Under the pieces are notes generated by a model, which was not told the DNA's origin, made no database searches, and was given only the letters and a program-made list of their open reading frames with translations. 64,000 nt of DNA, taken from positions 4,504,001 to 4,568,000 of the forward strand of contig NZ_CP092827.1 of assembly GCF_022533585.1 (NCBI RefSeq), in the 5' to 3' direction. This document shows, piece by piece, positions 19,166 through 28,697 of this stretch. Source of the stretch: Pseudomonas sp. LS.1a. GTDB taxonomy: Bacteria; Pseudomonadota; Gammaproteobacteria; Pseudomonadales; Pseudomonadaceae. How positions within the stretch are numbered: the stretch's first letter is position 1; each line of letters begins with the position of its first letter. The position numbers and the translations under genes are program-made.

Positions 19166-19921
19166 ATGAATCTGCCCCCTCGCCAACAACAAATCCTCGA
19201 ACTGGTGCGTGAACGCGGTTACGTCAGTATCGAAGAAATGGCGCAGCTGTTCGTCGTCACGCCACAGACTATCCGCCGTGATATCAACCAACTGGCCGAG
19301 CTCAACCTGTTGCGCCGTTACCACGGTGGCGCCGCCTACGACTCGAGCATCGAGAACACCGCCTACGCCATGCGTGCCGACCAGATGCGCGACGAAAAGC
19401 AACGCATCGCCGAAGCCGTAGCCCAGCAGATTCCCGACCATGCTTCGGTGTTCATCAACATTGGCACGACCACCGAGTCCATTGCCCGGGCGCTGCTCAA
19501 CCATAATCACCTGAAGGTCATCACCAATAACCTGCACGTGGCCGCAATCCTTGCCGCCAAGGACGATTTCGAAGTGCTGGTGGCGGGAGGCACGGTGCGT
19601 CGTGATGGCGGCGTGGTCGGCCAGGCCAGTGTCGATTTCATCAACCAGTTCAAGGTCGACTTCGCCCTGGTGGGCATCAGTGGCATCGACGAAGACGGTA
19701 GCCTGCTCGATTTCGACTATCAGGAAGTACGGGTATCCCAGGCGATCATCGCCAATGCCAGGCAAGTGATCCTTGCCGCCGACTCCAGCAAATTCGGGCG
19801 CAACGCCATGGTGCGCATGGGCTCGATCAGCATGGTCGACTGCCTTGTGACCGACCAGGCGCCAGCCCCCGCCCTCACCCAGTTGCTCAACCAGTACAAG
19901 ATTCGGCTTGAGGTGGTGTGA
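19166..19921 (+). CDS. glpR: DeoR-family glycerol 3-phosphate regulon repressor
   Basis: A 251-residue repressor. The N-terminal DeoR helix-turn-helix (residues 3-57, [21 protein letters not shown]) is followed by the sugar-phosphate-binding domain with the [12 protein letters not shown] loop. GlpR represses glp genes until glycerol 3-phosphate accumulates. The ATG at 19166 gives [11 protein letters not shown] and has AAGGA upstream; the in-frame upstream start at 19130 is less likely. It lies between glpK and glpD, with operators before glpD. Confidence 0.95.
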   Translation: MNLPPRQQQILELVRERGYVSIEEMAQLFVVTPQTIRRDINQLAELNLLRRYHGGAAYDSSIENTAYAMRADQMRDEKQRIAEAVAQQIPDHASVFINIGTTTESIARALLNHNHLKVITNNLHVAAILAAKDDFEVLVAGGTVRRDGGVVGQASVDFINQFKVDFALVGISGIDEDGSLLDFDYQEVRVSQAIIANARQVILAADSSKFGRNAMVRMGSISMVDCLVTDQAPAPALTQLLNQYKIRLEVV

Positions 19922-19952
19922 GGGCTGACAGGCGCATGCCACAGGTTTTGTA

Positions 19953-19991
19953 GCGCCTGCGAGATCGCGCGGCGCTCGATCTCACAGGCGC
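19953..19991. repeat. Inverted repeat of the GCGCCTG-GAGATCG family
   Basis: GCGCCTGCGAGATCG (19953-19967) and CGATCTCACAGGCGC (19977-19991) match at 14 of 15 positions. It is related to the perfect palindrome at 5753-5818 and lies between glpR and glpD. Confidence 0.75.
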
Positions 19992-20100
19992 CTCACCTTT
20001 CACACCGATCACCCGAAATTTTCGTAAATGTTCACTTCATTGTCATCTGATCAGTTTTTTCTATAAAGACTGGCTGGCGACCGGCTTTCTGTTGCGCTAA

Positions 20101-20144
20101 TATTTTCGAAAACGAACATCAATGTTCATAATCGATATGAACAG
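20101..20144. promoter_or_regulatory. Two tandem GlpR-like operators before glpD
   Basis: TATTTTCGAAAACGAACATC (20101-20120) and AATGTTCATAATCGATATGA (20121-20140) both resemble the E. coli GlpR consensus WATGTTCGWTAWCGAACATW. A third partial copy, TTTTCGTAAATGTTCA, is at about 20019-20034. Their position 20-60 bases before the glpD start fits repression by the adjacent glpR product. Confidence 0.7.
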
Positions 20145-20163
20145 CTACCAGGAGGCCTTGCCC

Positions 20164-21702
20164 GTGTCCAAGCCCGTTTCGTCCCAGCCCCCACTCGCTG
20201 ACTGCTATGACCTCGCTGTGATCGGCGGCGGCATCAATGGCGTGGGCATCGCTGCCGATGCGGCCGGCCGCGGCCTCAAAGTGTTCCTGTGCGAAAAGGA
20301 TGACCTCGCCCAGCACACCTCGTCGGCCAGCAGCAAGTTGATCCACGGCGGCCTGCGCTACCTGGAGCACTACGAGTTCCGCCTGGTGCGTGAAGCGCTG
20401 GCCGAGCGCGAAGTGTTGCTGGCCAAAGCCCCGCACATCGTCAAGCCCATGCGCTTCGTGCTACCGCACCGCCCGCACCTGCGCCCGGCCTGGATGATTC
20501 GCGCCGGCCTGTTCCTGTATGACCACCTGGGCAAACGCAAACGCCTGGGCGCCTCGCGCAGCCTGCGCTTTGGCGCCGGCTACCCGCTCAAGCCAGAGAT
20601 CACCCGTGGTTTCGAATATGCCGACTGCGCGGTGGACGATGCGCGCCTTGTCATACTCAATGCCATGGCCGCCCGTGAAAACGGCGCGCACATCCGCACC
20701 CGCACTCGTTGCTTGCGCGCAGAGCGCAGCGAAGGGGTCTGGCAAGTCGAGCTGCAGCACGCCGATGGCAGCCTGCAGACCATCCGCGCTCGCGCCCTGG
20801 TCAATGCGGCCGGCCCGTGGGTAGCCAGTTTCATCAAGGATGACCTCAAGCTCGATGCGCCCTATGGTATCCGCCTGATCCAGGGCAGCCACTTGATCGT
20901 GCCGCGCCTGTACGAGGGGGAACACGCCTACATCCTGCAGAACGAAGACCAGCGCATCGTCTTCTGCATTCCCTACCTCGACCGCTTCACCCTGATCGGC
21001 ACGACCGACCGCGAATACACCGGCGACCCAGCCAAGGTGGCGATCACCGACCAGGAAACCGACTACCTGTTGAAAGTGGTCAACGCGCATTTCAACCATC
21101 AACTGGGCCGCAGCGATATCCTGCACACCTATTCGGGCGTCCGCCCGCTGTGCAACGACGAATCCGACAACCCATCGGCAGTAACTCGCGACTACACCCT
21201 GGCGTTGTCCGCCGGGGAAGGCCAGGCACCGTTGCTCTCGGTGTTCGGCGGCAAGCTGACCACCTACCGCAAGCTGGCCGAGTCAGCCATGGCCGAGCTC
21301 AAGCCGCACTTCCCGCAAATGCGCGGCAGCTGGACAGCCAGCTCGCCACTGCCGGGCGGCGAACGGATGACCACCGTGCAAGCCTTGGTCGATGCCGTGC
21401 TGGCCCGTTGCGGATGGCTGCCGGTCGATATCGCCAAGCGCTGGGCTCTGACTTACGGCAGCCGCGTATGGCAGTTGCTCGAGGGTGTGCAAGGGCCGCA
21501 GGACCTGGGGCAGTCCATCGGTGGCGGGTTGTTCGCTCATGAAGTGGACTACCTCATGCGGGAAGAATGGGCCATGAGCGCGGACGACATCCTCTGGCGT
21601 CGCACCAAGCTCGGCCTGTTCACCAGCGTCACGGAGCAAGAAGCGCTGATTGAGTACCTTCGCCACAAGCAGGCAACCCAGGCCGCAACTCGCGCGGCCT
21701 GA
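20164..21702 (+). CDS. glpD: Aerobic glycerol-3-phosphate dehydrogenase
   Basis: Membrane-associated FAD enzyme oxidising glycerol 3-phosphate to dihydroxyacetone phosphate and passing electrons to quinone; 512 residues. The FAD-binding motif VIGGGINGVGIAADAAGRG is near residues 19-37, with the family signature SSKLIHGGLRYLEHYEFRLV. The start is taken as GTG at 20164 because AGGAGG lies 8 bases before it; an ATG at 20122 lies inside an operator-like sequence and has no ribosome site. It completes the glp regulon and is convergent with the NEL protein gene. Confidence 0.94.
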   Translation: MSKPVSSQPPLADCYDLAVIGGGINGVGIAADAAGRGLKVFLCEKDDLAQHTSSASSKLIHGGLRYLEHYEFRLVREALAEREVLLAKAPHIVKPMRFVLPHRPHLRPAWMIRAGLFLYDHLGKRKRLGASRSLRFGAGYPLKPEITRGFEYADCAVDDARLVILNAMAARENGAHIRTRTRCLRAERSEGVWQVELQHADGSLQTIRARALVNAAGPWVASFIKDDLKLDAPYGIRLIQGSHLIVPRLYEGEHAYILQNEDQRIVFCIPYLDRFTLIGTTDREYTGDPAKVAITDQETDYLLKVVNAHFNHQLGRSDILHTYSGVRPLCNDESDNPSAVTRDYTLALSAGEGQAPLLSVFGGKLTTYRKLAESAMAELKPHFPQMRGSWTASSPLPGGERMTTVQALVDAVLARCGWLPVDIAKRWALTYGSRVWQLLEGVQGPQDLGQSIGGGLFAHEVDYLMREEWAMSADDILWRRTKLGLFTSVTEQEALIEYLRHKQATQAATRAA

Positions 21703-21745
21703 CATGCCAGGGTAGCCAGCCCGCAACGCGGATGGCCACCCTGCC

Positions 21746-24700
21746 TCACTCGGCAAAGCGCCTCCACGCCTCCTCGGCCAGTGCCCGCAGCAACTCACGC
21801 TCGGCCGCTTCCAGCTCATGCATCAGCTCGTCGGCTTTTTGCAGGTAGAGCTGCTCGCTGGCGCTTGCAGCTTGCGCCTCATACTCGGCCAGGCGCTGGT
21901 GGTAAGGCTCCGCAAGCTGCTCGAACCGTTCGGCGTACCGCCGCCTTGTGTAGTCCACCCAGAACGGCCTCTGTGCCAGGGCCTGCTGAATGGCCTGAGG
22001 CGTCTCGGTTTCCAGTACCTCCAGTCGAGCTTCGACCAGTTCGGCGTCCGTTATATTGGCATATGACGCGTAATGCATGTCCTCGACATGGATCGGCAAT
22101 TCAAGCGCCTGCGCCAGCTGGTTACGGAACAACAGCCTGACCTCGATTTCATCGACCCGGTCAATGGCACCTGCGCGCATGCGCTGCACATGCCGGGCTG
22201 CGATCGCGTCCACCAGATCCAGCCGGTAAAGCTGGCGCCCCAGCCGTACCAGGCTTTGTTCCATCATGGCCGGTGGTACACCGGTGACACCCTGCTGTAC
22301 CAGCACACCGACTTCCAGCTGATTCAATATCAACAGCAAACGGTCTTCACAACTGCGCGGCCCCCCGACCTCGCGGAACAACTGCTCGCGCACCACTTCG
22401 CTCTGCTCACAGGCATCCAGGATGCGCCATATGCGCCGACGGTAGTGGCCCGGGTGTTCCGTAAAATCGTCCCCCTGGCTCAGATCAGCCAGAAACCGGA
22501 ACAGGTCGCGCGACCCGACCTCCTGCTGCAACCGATCCCAGGTCGCCTCGCGCTGCCTGCGCAGCGCCGGGTCACGGGTTTGCGTCCACAGCTCGCGGAC
22601 CTCCACACTGGCTTCACGATGCTTGTAGGAGGTACTTCCTCGGGTGCCCGGGATTGTGCCGACATGCGCACGGTCGAGCTGCTCATGGCTGGCCCGGCTC
22701 AACGGGTTGTCATGCAGCTCGATTCGCGCCAGTCGCAAGTTCAGCCCTTGCATTTCCCGCTGCAGTTCGCGAATCCGGTTTTCTCGTGCGTCAATCAACG
22801 CTCTCCAGGAGGCGCGTGCCAGCAACTCCTCCAAATCCACCAACTCGGTCGCACGCAGATGCAGTTGCCGCACATGACGCAAACCTGACAGGTCCGGCGC
22901 CTGACGTAGCGGATTGAAACTCAGCTCGATCGTATCCAGCAACGTTAGCTGGGCAAAGCGATGATTGGCTTCGGCGTTGATCACGATCTGGTTACGTGCA
23001 AGATTCAGGCGGCGCAGGTGTACCAGCCTTTCTATTCCCGGCGGCACCTGAGTGAGGCGGTTTTCGCTCAGGTCCAGTTCGACCAGGTTGGGGAAGCGGT
23101 GGAGAAAATCCGCTTCGATGCTCGCCAGGTTCATATTGCGCAGGACCAACCGTTGCACATGCGCAAATTCGAGCCCCGCAGGCAGCGTCGGCAGCTCACC
23201 GACATGCTCGCCATCGATTACCAGCTCGTATTCGTCATTGGCATCCACCAGCTTGCGCCGCCAGCTGCGACGCAAGGTTTCGGCGACCCGACGGCGCCTC
23301 ACGGCATCGGCAGGTGTTCGCCATTGGCCTTGCCATTCGCTCAAGGCCTGCCGCAGCTCCGCAAGCTGGCGTTGCAGCAGCTGGTAGTGATCCCAGAGAC
23401 TATGGCCTTGCGCCCGCACAGCGTTCAGATAAGCCTGCAGCTGCAACTCGCTGAGCGTCGGAAAGATCTGGTGAATCCCGCGCCTGATCGCTTGCTGGCT
23501 GCTCTCCCCACCGCCGCTGAGCCTGTAGCCCAGGCGTCCGTCGCCAAAGCGCCTGGGCAGATGGATGCCTTCACCCGATGGCGCCAAGCCAATCAGCCGG
23601 CCAGCCAGTTCGCGATCGGCACTGGCTGCTTCCATCAACCAGTCACGTAGTTGCCTGGCATCGAGGCTACTGGAGCCCAGTGCGACCTTCTGCTCTTCGT
23701 CCAGGCATTGCACCACCACCTTCAGCAACGACTGACCAGCACCCTCCGTGTTCGCACCATCGCCCTTGTCGAGGCGGTAACCTGCCCCGCTCCTCACGAT
23801 GACCCTGGCCTGGGCTTTCGACTCGGGATGACTGGCAAACTGCACGCGACCATTGCGGCTGCCCGAGCGCAGCTCCACAGGGTGCGAAGAGGGCCATGGC
23901 GCCTTCTTCGCAACCAGCCCCATCACCAACTGCTCGCTGTCTGCGTTGATCATGCCATGCAAGCGCATGCCGAGGCAGGCCTTGTCCAGACGGCTGTCCC
24001 GAGCATACCGGCGCGCCCGTTCAGCCATGCTCAGCGGCAGGCGCCCGGTGGTACGGAAGCTTTCCAGCTGAGCAGTGCTGGTGTGCCTGATGATTTCCGC
24101 AGCCCCATGAGGCGTCAGGCCCTTGAACGCCTGCATCAGAATCACCTGGTCTGAATCAAGGGGTTCGCTCAGGGCGGCGAACGCCTCTTCGAACAATGGG
24201 CCTTCAAGCCCGGCTGAACTGCGATGCAGGCCTATGCGCTCATGCATGTCCTGGATCCGTGCCGGGACCGGCGCCAGCTCTACGCACAGGCGCCGCAGCT
24301 CATCGGTGCCGTAGCCGGTGACAGCCACAAGCGTGCGCGCATCATCCTCCAGCACACTGCCGAGCGTTTGTGGGGCGAGAGCTTGCAATAGCGCTGCAGG
24401 ACTTTGCTCCACGTGCGCATGCGTGCTGCCGTGCCTGAGCTTCACCTTGCCCCCTGCGGCCAGTCCAGGTTCCAGCGCATCGACAAACGGAATGCGCGGC
24501 AATACATGCATGGTCCCGGAAACCGCCCCGGCCAGTGCCAGGTTCTCGGCAACGCTGAACAGGTGAGCCAGCGCTGCTTGGCGATCCCCTAATCGCCAGG
24601 CCTCATAGCCTTCGTAGACCTCGTCCAGCAACTGTGCGGCGTTGATCACCAGCAGCACCTCGCCCAGCGTGGGTATGAAAAAAGCCGCCATCCCCAACAG

Positions 24701-25885
24701 GTCCAGCCCTGCGGACAGCATCTGCTGCAACCGCTGCTGCCTGCTCTGGCGATCTTCATCATCCGTGGGCACGGCAATGAAACGCGCATCGTCGAAGATC
24801 CTGGCCATCTGCTGCGCCTGGACGTGGGCGAACACATCACCCGTGACGGGCAGGTTTCGGCCGTCGAGCTGCAGCGGCGAACCAGGGGCGGATGCTGCAA
24901 GCAGACTGGTCAACGCCTGGGTGAATCCGTTGCAGTCGCGTGCCTTGATGAACCGCTCGAAAAACCGGCGGAACGAGGGCGCACGCAAGCGCATGCCCAT
25001 GTCCTGGTAGACATCCTGCCAACTATCGTAGTGACGGATGGCTTTTTCAGGGTCATCAGGCACCCACAGGATGATTTCGTCGATCACATCGCTGCCGGCC
25101 ACTCGCCATTCGAAGGCGATTACACCGATGATGCACTTGCCAAGCAAATAGAGCTGACGCGCAATCAGAGTGCCGTTGGCACCATCCTTTCCACTCTGTG
25201 AGGTGAAACATGACAGCAATCGCCGCAGGTCCGCTTCGTCCATATGCCCCTTGATCCTGGCCTCGTACAGCGAAGCTTCCAGGCGGGTGCGCTGGCAGTC
25301 CTGGAAAAGCTGCTCGATTTCCTTGCGCGCCTGATCCCTGGGTTGACCACGGCCCGACTTGGGCTGCAGCACATTCTTCAGCAGTGCCTGATAGCCCGCA
25401 CCAACATCCAGGCTGCGGCACAACGCGGCAAAATGCTCGAACGAAAGGGGCAAGGCTACGCCTTGGGCGCCGACCAGCTTTGCCTTGCGCAACAGCCAAG
25501 GCCGGGTTTCCTGGTCCTGGAAGTTGTGCAAAGCCGCCGCCAGCAAACTGTGCTGTGACTTGTAGGTTACCGTGGGTTGATACAGTTTCTCGGCGGCCGA
25601 AGGCAGTTTGAACTGCTCTTCGATCAAGACGAACGCCTGCCGAGGATCGACCTGCTCCAGCCCCGCGTCGCGCAAGGCCGTTTCCAGCCGCGCCAGGGCA
25701 AACGTCTCGATCGAAGGAACAGGCTGCATTACCTGGCGCAAACGCTCGGCGCAGGCCTGCTGGGCTGACAAGGCCTGGCGAAAGGCCCGCGCATGCGCAA
25801 CCTCGGCATTGACGAGCCATGAAGGTAGTTGTCGCGCTATCAAGTGATCGACAGAGGTTTGGGCGAAGGAATGAATGGCAGCCAC
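21746..25885 (-). CDS. Leucine-rich-repeat protein with C-terminal NEL-type E3 ubiquitin ligase domain
   Basis: A 1379-residue protein. Residues 1 to about 880 resemble the large N-terminal regions of Pseudomonas dermonecrotic-toxin-domain proteins, including hydrophobic segments (392-415, 444-460) and the recurring signature LLDEVYEGYEAW (419-430). Leucine-rich repeats run from about 898 to 1071 (LVELDLSENRLTQVPPGIERL, RLNLARNQI). Residues about 1085-1379 match the NEL (IpaH/SspH) ligase domain, with CEDR at Cys1179-Arg1182, the C-x-D catalytic motif. The GTG start has GGAG 8 bases upstream. IpaH-type proteins ubiquitinate eukaryotic host proteins after secretion. The export route and target here are unknown, and no secretion genes are adjacent. 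Confidence 0.85.
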   Translation of the reverse strand: MAAIHSFAQTSVDHLIARQLPSWLVNAEVAHARAFRQALSAQQACAERLRQVMQPVPSIETFALARLETALRDAGLEQVDPRQAFVLIEEQFKLPSAAEKLYQPTVTYKSQHSLLAAALHNFQDQETRPWLLRKAKLVGAQGVALPLSFEHFAALCRSLDVGAGYQALLKNVLQPKSGRGQPRDQARKEIEQLFQDCQRTRLEASLYEARIKGHMDEADLRRLLSCFTSQSGKDGANGTLIARQLYLLGKCIIGVIAFEWRVAGSDVIDEIILWVPDDPEKAIRHYDSWQDVYQDMGMRLRAPSFRRFFERFIKARDCNGFTQALTSLLAASAPGSPLQLDGRNLPVTGDVFAHVQAQQMARIFDDARFIAVPTDDEDRQSRQQRLQQMLSAGLDLLGMAAFFIPTLGEVLLVINAAQLLDEVYEGYEAWRLGDRQAALAHLFSVAENLALAGAVSGTMHVLPRIPFVDALEPGLAAGGKVKLRHGSTHAHVEQSPAALLQALAPQTLGSVLEDDARTLVAVTGYGTDELRRLCVELAPVPARIQDMHERIGLHRSSAGLEGPLFEEAFAALSEPLDSDQVILMQAFKGLTPHGAAEIIRHTSTAQLESFRTTGRLPLSMAERARRYARDSRLDKACLGMRLHGMINADSEQLVMGLVAKKAPWPSSHPVELRSGSRNGRVQFASHPESKAQARVIVRSGAGYRLDKGDGANTEGAGQSLLKVVVQCLDEEQKVALGSSSLDARQLRDWLMEAASADRELAGRLIGLAPSGEGIHLPRRFGDGRLGYRLSGGGESSQQAIRRGIHQIFPTLSELQLQAYLNAVRAQGHSLWDHYQLLQRQLAELRQALSEWQGQWRTPADAVRRRRVAETLRRSWRRKLVDANDEYELVIDGEHVGELPTLPAGLEFAHVQRLVLRNMNLASIEADFLHRFPNLVELDLSENRLTQVPPGIERLVHLRRLNLARNQIVINAEANHRFAQLTLLDTIELSFNPLRQAPDLSGLRHVRQLHLRATELVDLEELLARASWRALIDARENRIRELQREMQGLNLRLARIELHDNPLSRASHEQLDRAHVGTIPGTRGSTSYKHREASVEVRELWTQTRDPALRRQREATWDRLQQEVGSRDLFRFLADLSQGDDFTEHPGHYRRRIWRILDACEQSEVVREQLFREVGGPRSCEDRLLLILNQLEVGVLVQQGVTGVPPAMMEQSLVRLGRQLYRLDLVDAIAARHVQRMRAGAIDRVDEIEVRLLFRNQLAQALELPIHVEDMHYASYANITDAELVEARLEVLETETPQAIQQALAQRPFWVDYTRRRYAERFEQLAEPYHQRLAEYEAQAASASEQLYLQKADELMHELEAAERELLRALAEEAWRRFAE

Positions 25886-25982
25886 AGAGGGATCTCCAGT
25901 CTGGAAAGCCCGGATGTGAGCACGTGCGTTGATCCACCCCGCGGTAAATATGTCGAGCTTGATACAGCTCGCCGATCAGCCA

Positions 25983-26025
25983 TTCGGGTTTCCGAACGCC
26001 ATCCCGGCATTCGTTCGGAAACCCG
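25983..26025. promoter_or_regulatory. AauR-type operator and 14-bp inverted repeat
   Basis: TTCGG-GTTT-CCGAA (25983-25996) exactly fits the TTCGG-N4-CCGAA motif reported for AauR in P. putida. The same 14 bases (25985-25998) recur as a perfect inverted copy at 26012-26025, giving a second partial site. It lies about 100 bases upstream of the sigma-54 promoter, the usual distance for an enhancer-binding protein. Confidence 0.8.
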
Positions 26026-26104
26026 TCACGACACAGCGAGCCTGCAGCATGAAAAATCGCTTGTATCCCTCGGAATATGCGACGTTATGATCGATATCAG
26101 GGCT

Positions 26105-26120
26105 TGGCACGACTCATGCT
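26105..26120 (+). promoter_or_regulatory. Sigma-54 promoter of aatJ
   Basis: TGGCAC-GACTC-ATGCT matches the -24/-12 consensus TGGCAC-N5-TTGCW with correct GG-GC spacing. It lies about 100 bases before the aatJ start and downstream of the AauR-type operator. AauR has the central sigma-54 activation domain, so promoter and activator agree. Confidence 0.82.
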
Positions 26121-26222
26121 CTACACTTGGTAGCCGAATGCACTCGCTTCTTGCGGTATTCGTTGAACGAAAGAGTCCGCCAACGGCTCCATAAAAAAAA
26201 CAAACACGTCGAGGAAAATTTG

Positions 26223-27140
26223 ATGCGTATCGTTCGTCAATTGCTGGGCGCCGCCATCGCGGCCGCTGTGATCGCTTCGCCGGCCATGGCCGAAGAACTG
26301 ACCGGCACCCTGAAGAAGATCAAGGATTCGGGCACCATCACCCTGGGCCACCGCGACTCCTCCATCCCGTTTTCCTACCTGGCCGGCAAGCCCGAGCCCG
26401 TGGGCTACTCGCATGACATCCAGCTGGCTGTCGTCGACGCCCTGAAGAAGCAACTGGGTACGGACATCAAGGTCCGCTACAACCTGGTCACTTCCCAGAC
26501 CCGCATCCCGCTGGTGCAGAACGGCACCGTGGACCTCGAGTGCGGCTCCACCACCAACAACGTCGAGCGCCAGCAGCAGGTCGGTTTCTCGGTCGGCATC
26601 TTCGAAGTCGGTACCCGCCTGCTGACCAAGGTCAAGGACGGTCAGCCAGCATACAAGGACTTCCCGGACCTGGCCGGCAAGAACGTGGTGACCACCGCCG
26701 GTACCACCTCCGAGCGCATCCTCAAGGCGATGAACGCCGACAAGCAGATGAAGATGAACGTGATTTCCGCCAAGGACCACGGTGAAGCCTTCAACATGCT
26801 CGAAAGCGGCCGCGCCGTGGCCTTCATGATGGACGACGCCCTGCTCGCCGGCGAAATGGCCAAGGCGCGCAAGCCATCGGACTGGGTCATCACCGGTACC
26901 CCACAGTCGTACGAAATCTACGGCTGCATGGTGCGCAAGGATGACGCCGCCTTCAAGAAAGCGGTCGATGACGCCATCGTCGGTTACTTCAAGTCGGGCG
27001 AAGTCAACAAGAGCTACGACAAGTGGTTCCAGCAACCAATCCCGCCAAAGGGCCTGAACCTGCAGTTCCCGATGAGCGACGAGCTGAAGAAACTGATCGC
27101 CGAGCCGACCGACAAGGCCGCGGACGAGAAGAAGTCCTGA
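26223..27140 (+). CDS. aatJ: Glutamate/aspartate ABC transporter, periplasmic binding protein
   Basis: Solute-binding protein (family 3) for acidic amino acids; 305 residues with a signal peptide MRIVRQLLGAAIAAAVIASP ending at AMA (residue 23). The family signature GHRDSSIPFSYL and ligand-binding segments ECGSTTNNVERQQ and TTAGTTSERIL are present. The ATG at 26223 follows GAGGAAAATTT; the upstream in-frame ATG at 26127 lies in the promoter region. It is the first gene of the aat operon, under a readable sigma-54 promoter. A hairpin after the stop probably gives it higher expression than the downstream genes. Confidence 0.94.
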   Translation: MRIVRQLLGAAIAAAVIASPAMAEELTGTLKKIKDSGTITLGHRDSSIPFSYLAGKPEPVGYSHDIQLAVVDALKKQLGTDIKVRYNLVTSQTRIPLVQNGTVDLECGSTTNNVERQQQVGFSVGIFEVGTRLLTKVKDGQPAYKDFPDLAGKNVVTTAGTTSERILKAMNADKQMKMNVISAKDHGEAFNMLESGRAVAFMMDDALLAGEMAKARKPSDWVITGTPQSYEIYGCMVRKDDAAFKKAVDDAIVGYFKSGEVNKSYDKWFQQPIPPKGLNLQFPMSDELKKLIAEPTDKAADEKKS

Positions 27141-27213
27141 TCCCCAGCCAGTGGCCTGCTGCGCTGCAACGCGCGAATTAAACCTGCAGGCCACCTGTTA
27201 GTGTCTAACCTTT

Positions 27214-27240
27214 CATCCGAGGGCCTTACGCCCTCGGATG
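27214..27240 (+). promoter_or_regulatory. Intercistronic hairpin after aatJ
   Basis: CATCCGAGGGC (27214-27224), loop CTTAC, GCCCTCGGATG (27230-27240): an 11-bp perfect stem without a T run. Such structures after binding-protein genes commonly stabilise the upstream mRNA and reduce read-through into the permease genes. Confidence 0.75.
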
Positions 27241-27282
27241 CTGGAAGGTGCCCGTGAAACAACCGTCTGAGGGGAAATCCCG

Positions 27283-28029
27283 ATGAATTACAACTGGGAC
27301 TGGGGCGTGTTCTTCAAGTCCACCGGCGTGGGCAGCGAAACCTATCTGGACTGGTACGTCACCGGTCTGGGCTGGACCATCGCCATCGCCATCACCGCCT
27401 GGATCATCGCCTTGCTGCTGGGTTCGCTCCTCGGCGTCATGCGCACCGTGCCGAACCGTGTGGTAGCAGGTATCGCCACTGCCTACGTGGAGCTGTTCCG
27501 CAACGTGCCGCTGCTGGTGCAGCTGTTCATCTGGTACTTCCTGGTGCCGGACCTGCTGCCAGAAGGCCTGCAGGAATGGTTCAAGCAGGACCTCAACCCG
27601 ACCACCTCGGCGCTGATCAGCGTGGTCATCTGCCTGGGCCTGTTCACCGCCGCCCGCGTGTGCGAACAGGTGCGTACCGGCATCCAGGCGCTGCCCCGCG
27701 GCCAGGAAGCCGCCGCCCGCGCCATGGGCTTCAGCCTGTCGCAGATCTACACCAACGTGCTGCTGCCGCAAGCCTACCGGATCATCATTCCGCCGCTCAC
27801 TTCGGAATTCCTGAACGTGTTCAAGAACTCGTCGGTGGCGTCGCTGATCGGCCTGATGGAACTGCTGGCGCAGACCAAGCAGACCGCCGAATTCTCGGCC
27901 AACCTGTTCGAGGCCTTCACCCTGGCCACGCTGATCTACTTCACCCTGAACATGGGCCTGATGCTGCTGATGCGCATGGTCGAGAAGAAAGTCTCGGTGC
28001 CCGGCCTGATTTCCGTAGGGGGCAAATAA
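27283..28029 (+). CDS. Glutamate/aspartate ABC transporter permease (GltJ type)
   Basis: Inner-membrane permease of the HisMQ family, 248 residues, with about five hydrophobic helices and the EAA loop (RGQEAAARAMGFSLSQIYTNV). The RNVPLLVQLFIWYF motif is typical of acidic amino acid permeases. It follows aatJ by 142 bases and is directly adjacent to the second permease. In P. putida nomenclature the two permeases are aatQ and aatM; which symbol belongs to which was not settled here, so none is given. Confidence 0.93.
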   Translation: MNYNWDWGVFFKSTGVGSETYLDWYVTGLGWTIAIAITAWIIALLLGSLLGVMRTVPNRVVAGIATAYVELFRNVPLLVQLFIWYFLVPDLLPEGLQEWFKQDLNPTTSALISVVICLGLFTAARVCEQVRTGIQALPRGQEAAARAMGFSLSQIYTNVLLPQAYRIIIPPLTSEFLNVFKNSSVASLIGLMELLAQTKQTAEFSANLFEAFTLATLIYFTLNMGLMLLMRMVEKKVSVPGLISVGGK

Positions 28030-28697
28030 ATGGACATGGATTTCAGCGAAATCATCCCGGCCCTGCCTGCCCTGTGGGAAGGCATGGTCATGACCCTGCA
28101 GCTGATGGTCATGGGCGTGGTCGGCGGCATCGTCCTGGGGACCATCCTGGCTTTGATGCGCCTGTCGTCGAGCAAGCTGCTGTCGAACGTGGCCGGTGCC
28201 TACGTCAACTACTTCCGCTCGATCCCGCTGCTGCTGGTAATCACCTGGTTCTACCTGGCGGTACCGTTCGTGCTGCGCTGGATCACCGGCGAGGACACCC
28301 CGGTGGGTGCCTTCACCTCCTGCGTGGTGGCATTCATGATGTTCGAGGCCGCGTACTTCTGCGAAATCGTCCGCGCCGGTGTGCAGTCGATCTCCAAGGG
28401 CCAGATGGGCGCCGCCCAGGCCCTGGGCATGACCTACGGCCAGACCATGCGCCTGATCATCCTGCCCCAGGCCTTCCGCAAGATGACCCCGCTGCTGCTG
28501 CAGCAGAGCATCATCCTGTTCCAGGACACCTCGCTGGTATACACCGTGGGCCTGGTGGACTTCCTCAACTCGGCACGCTCCAACGGCGACATCATCGGGC
28601 GCTCCCATGAGTTCCTGATCTTCGCCGGTGTCGTGTACTTCCTCATCAGCTTCTCCGCTTCGTGGCTGGTCAAGCGTCTGCAAAAAAGGATCGCCGT

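Larger units (their letters stand above)
25886..26222 (+). promoter_or_regulatory. 337-base aatJ upstream region
   Basis: This stretch lies between the divergent NEL protein gene and aatJ. It holds an AauR-type operator (25983-26025), a sigma-54 promoter (26105-26120) and an A-rich CA-type motif (ATAAAAAAAACAAAC, 26191-26205) just before the ribosome site GAGGAAAA. It must also contain the NEL gene promoter, which was not recognised. Confidence 0.7.
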
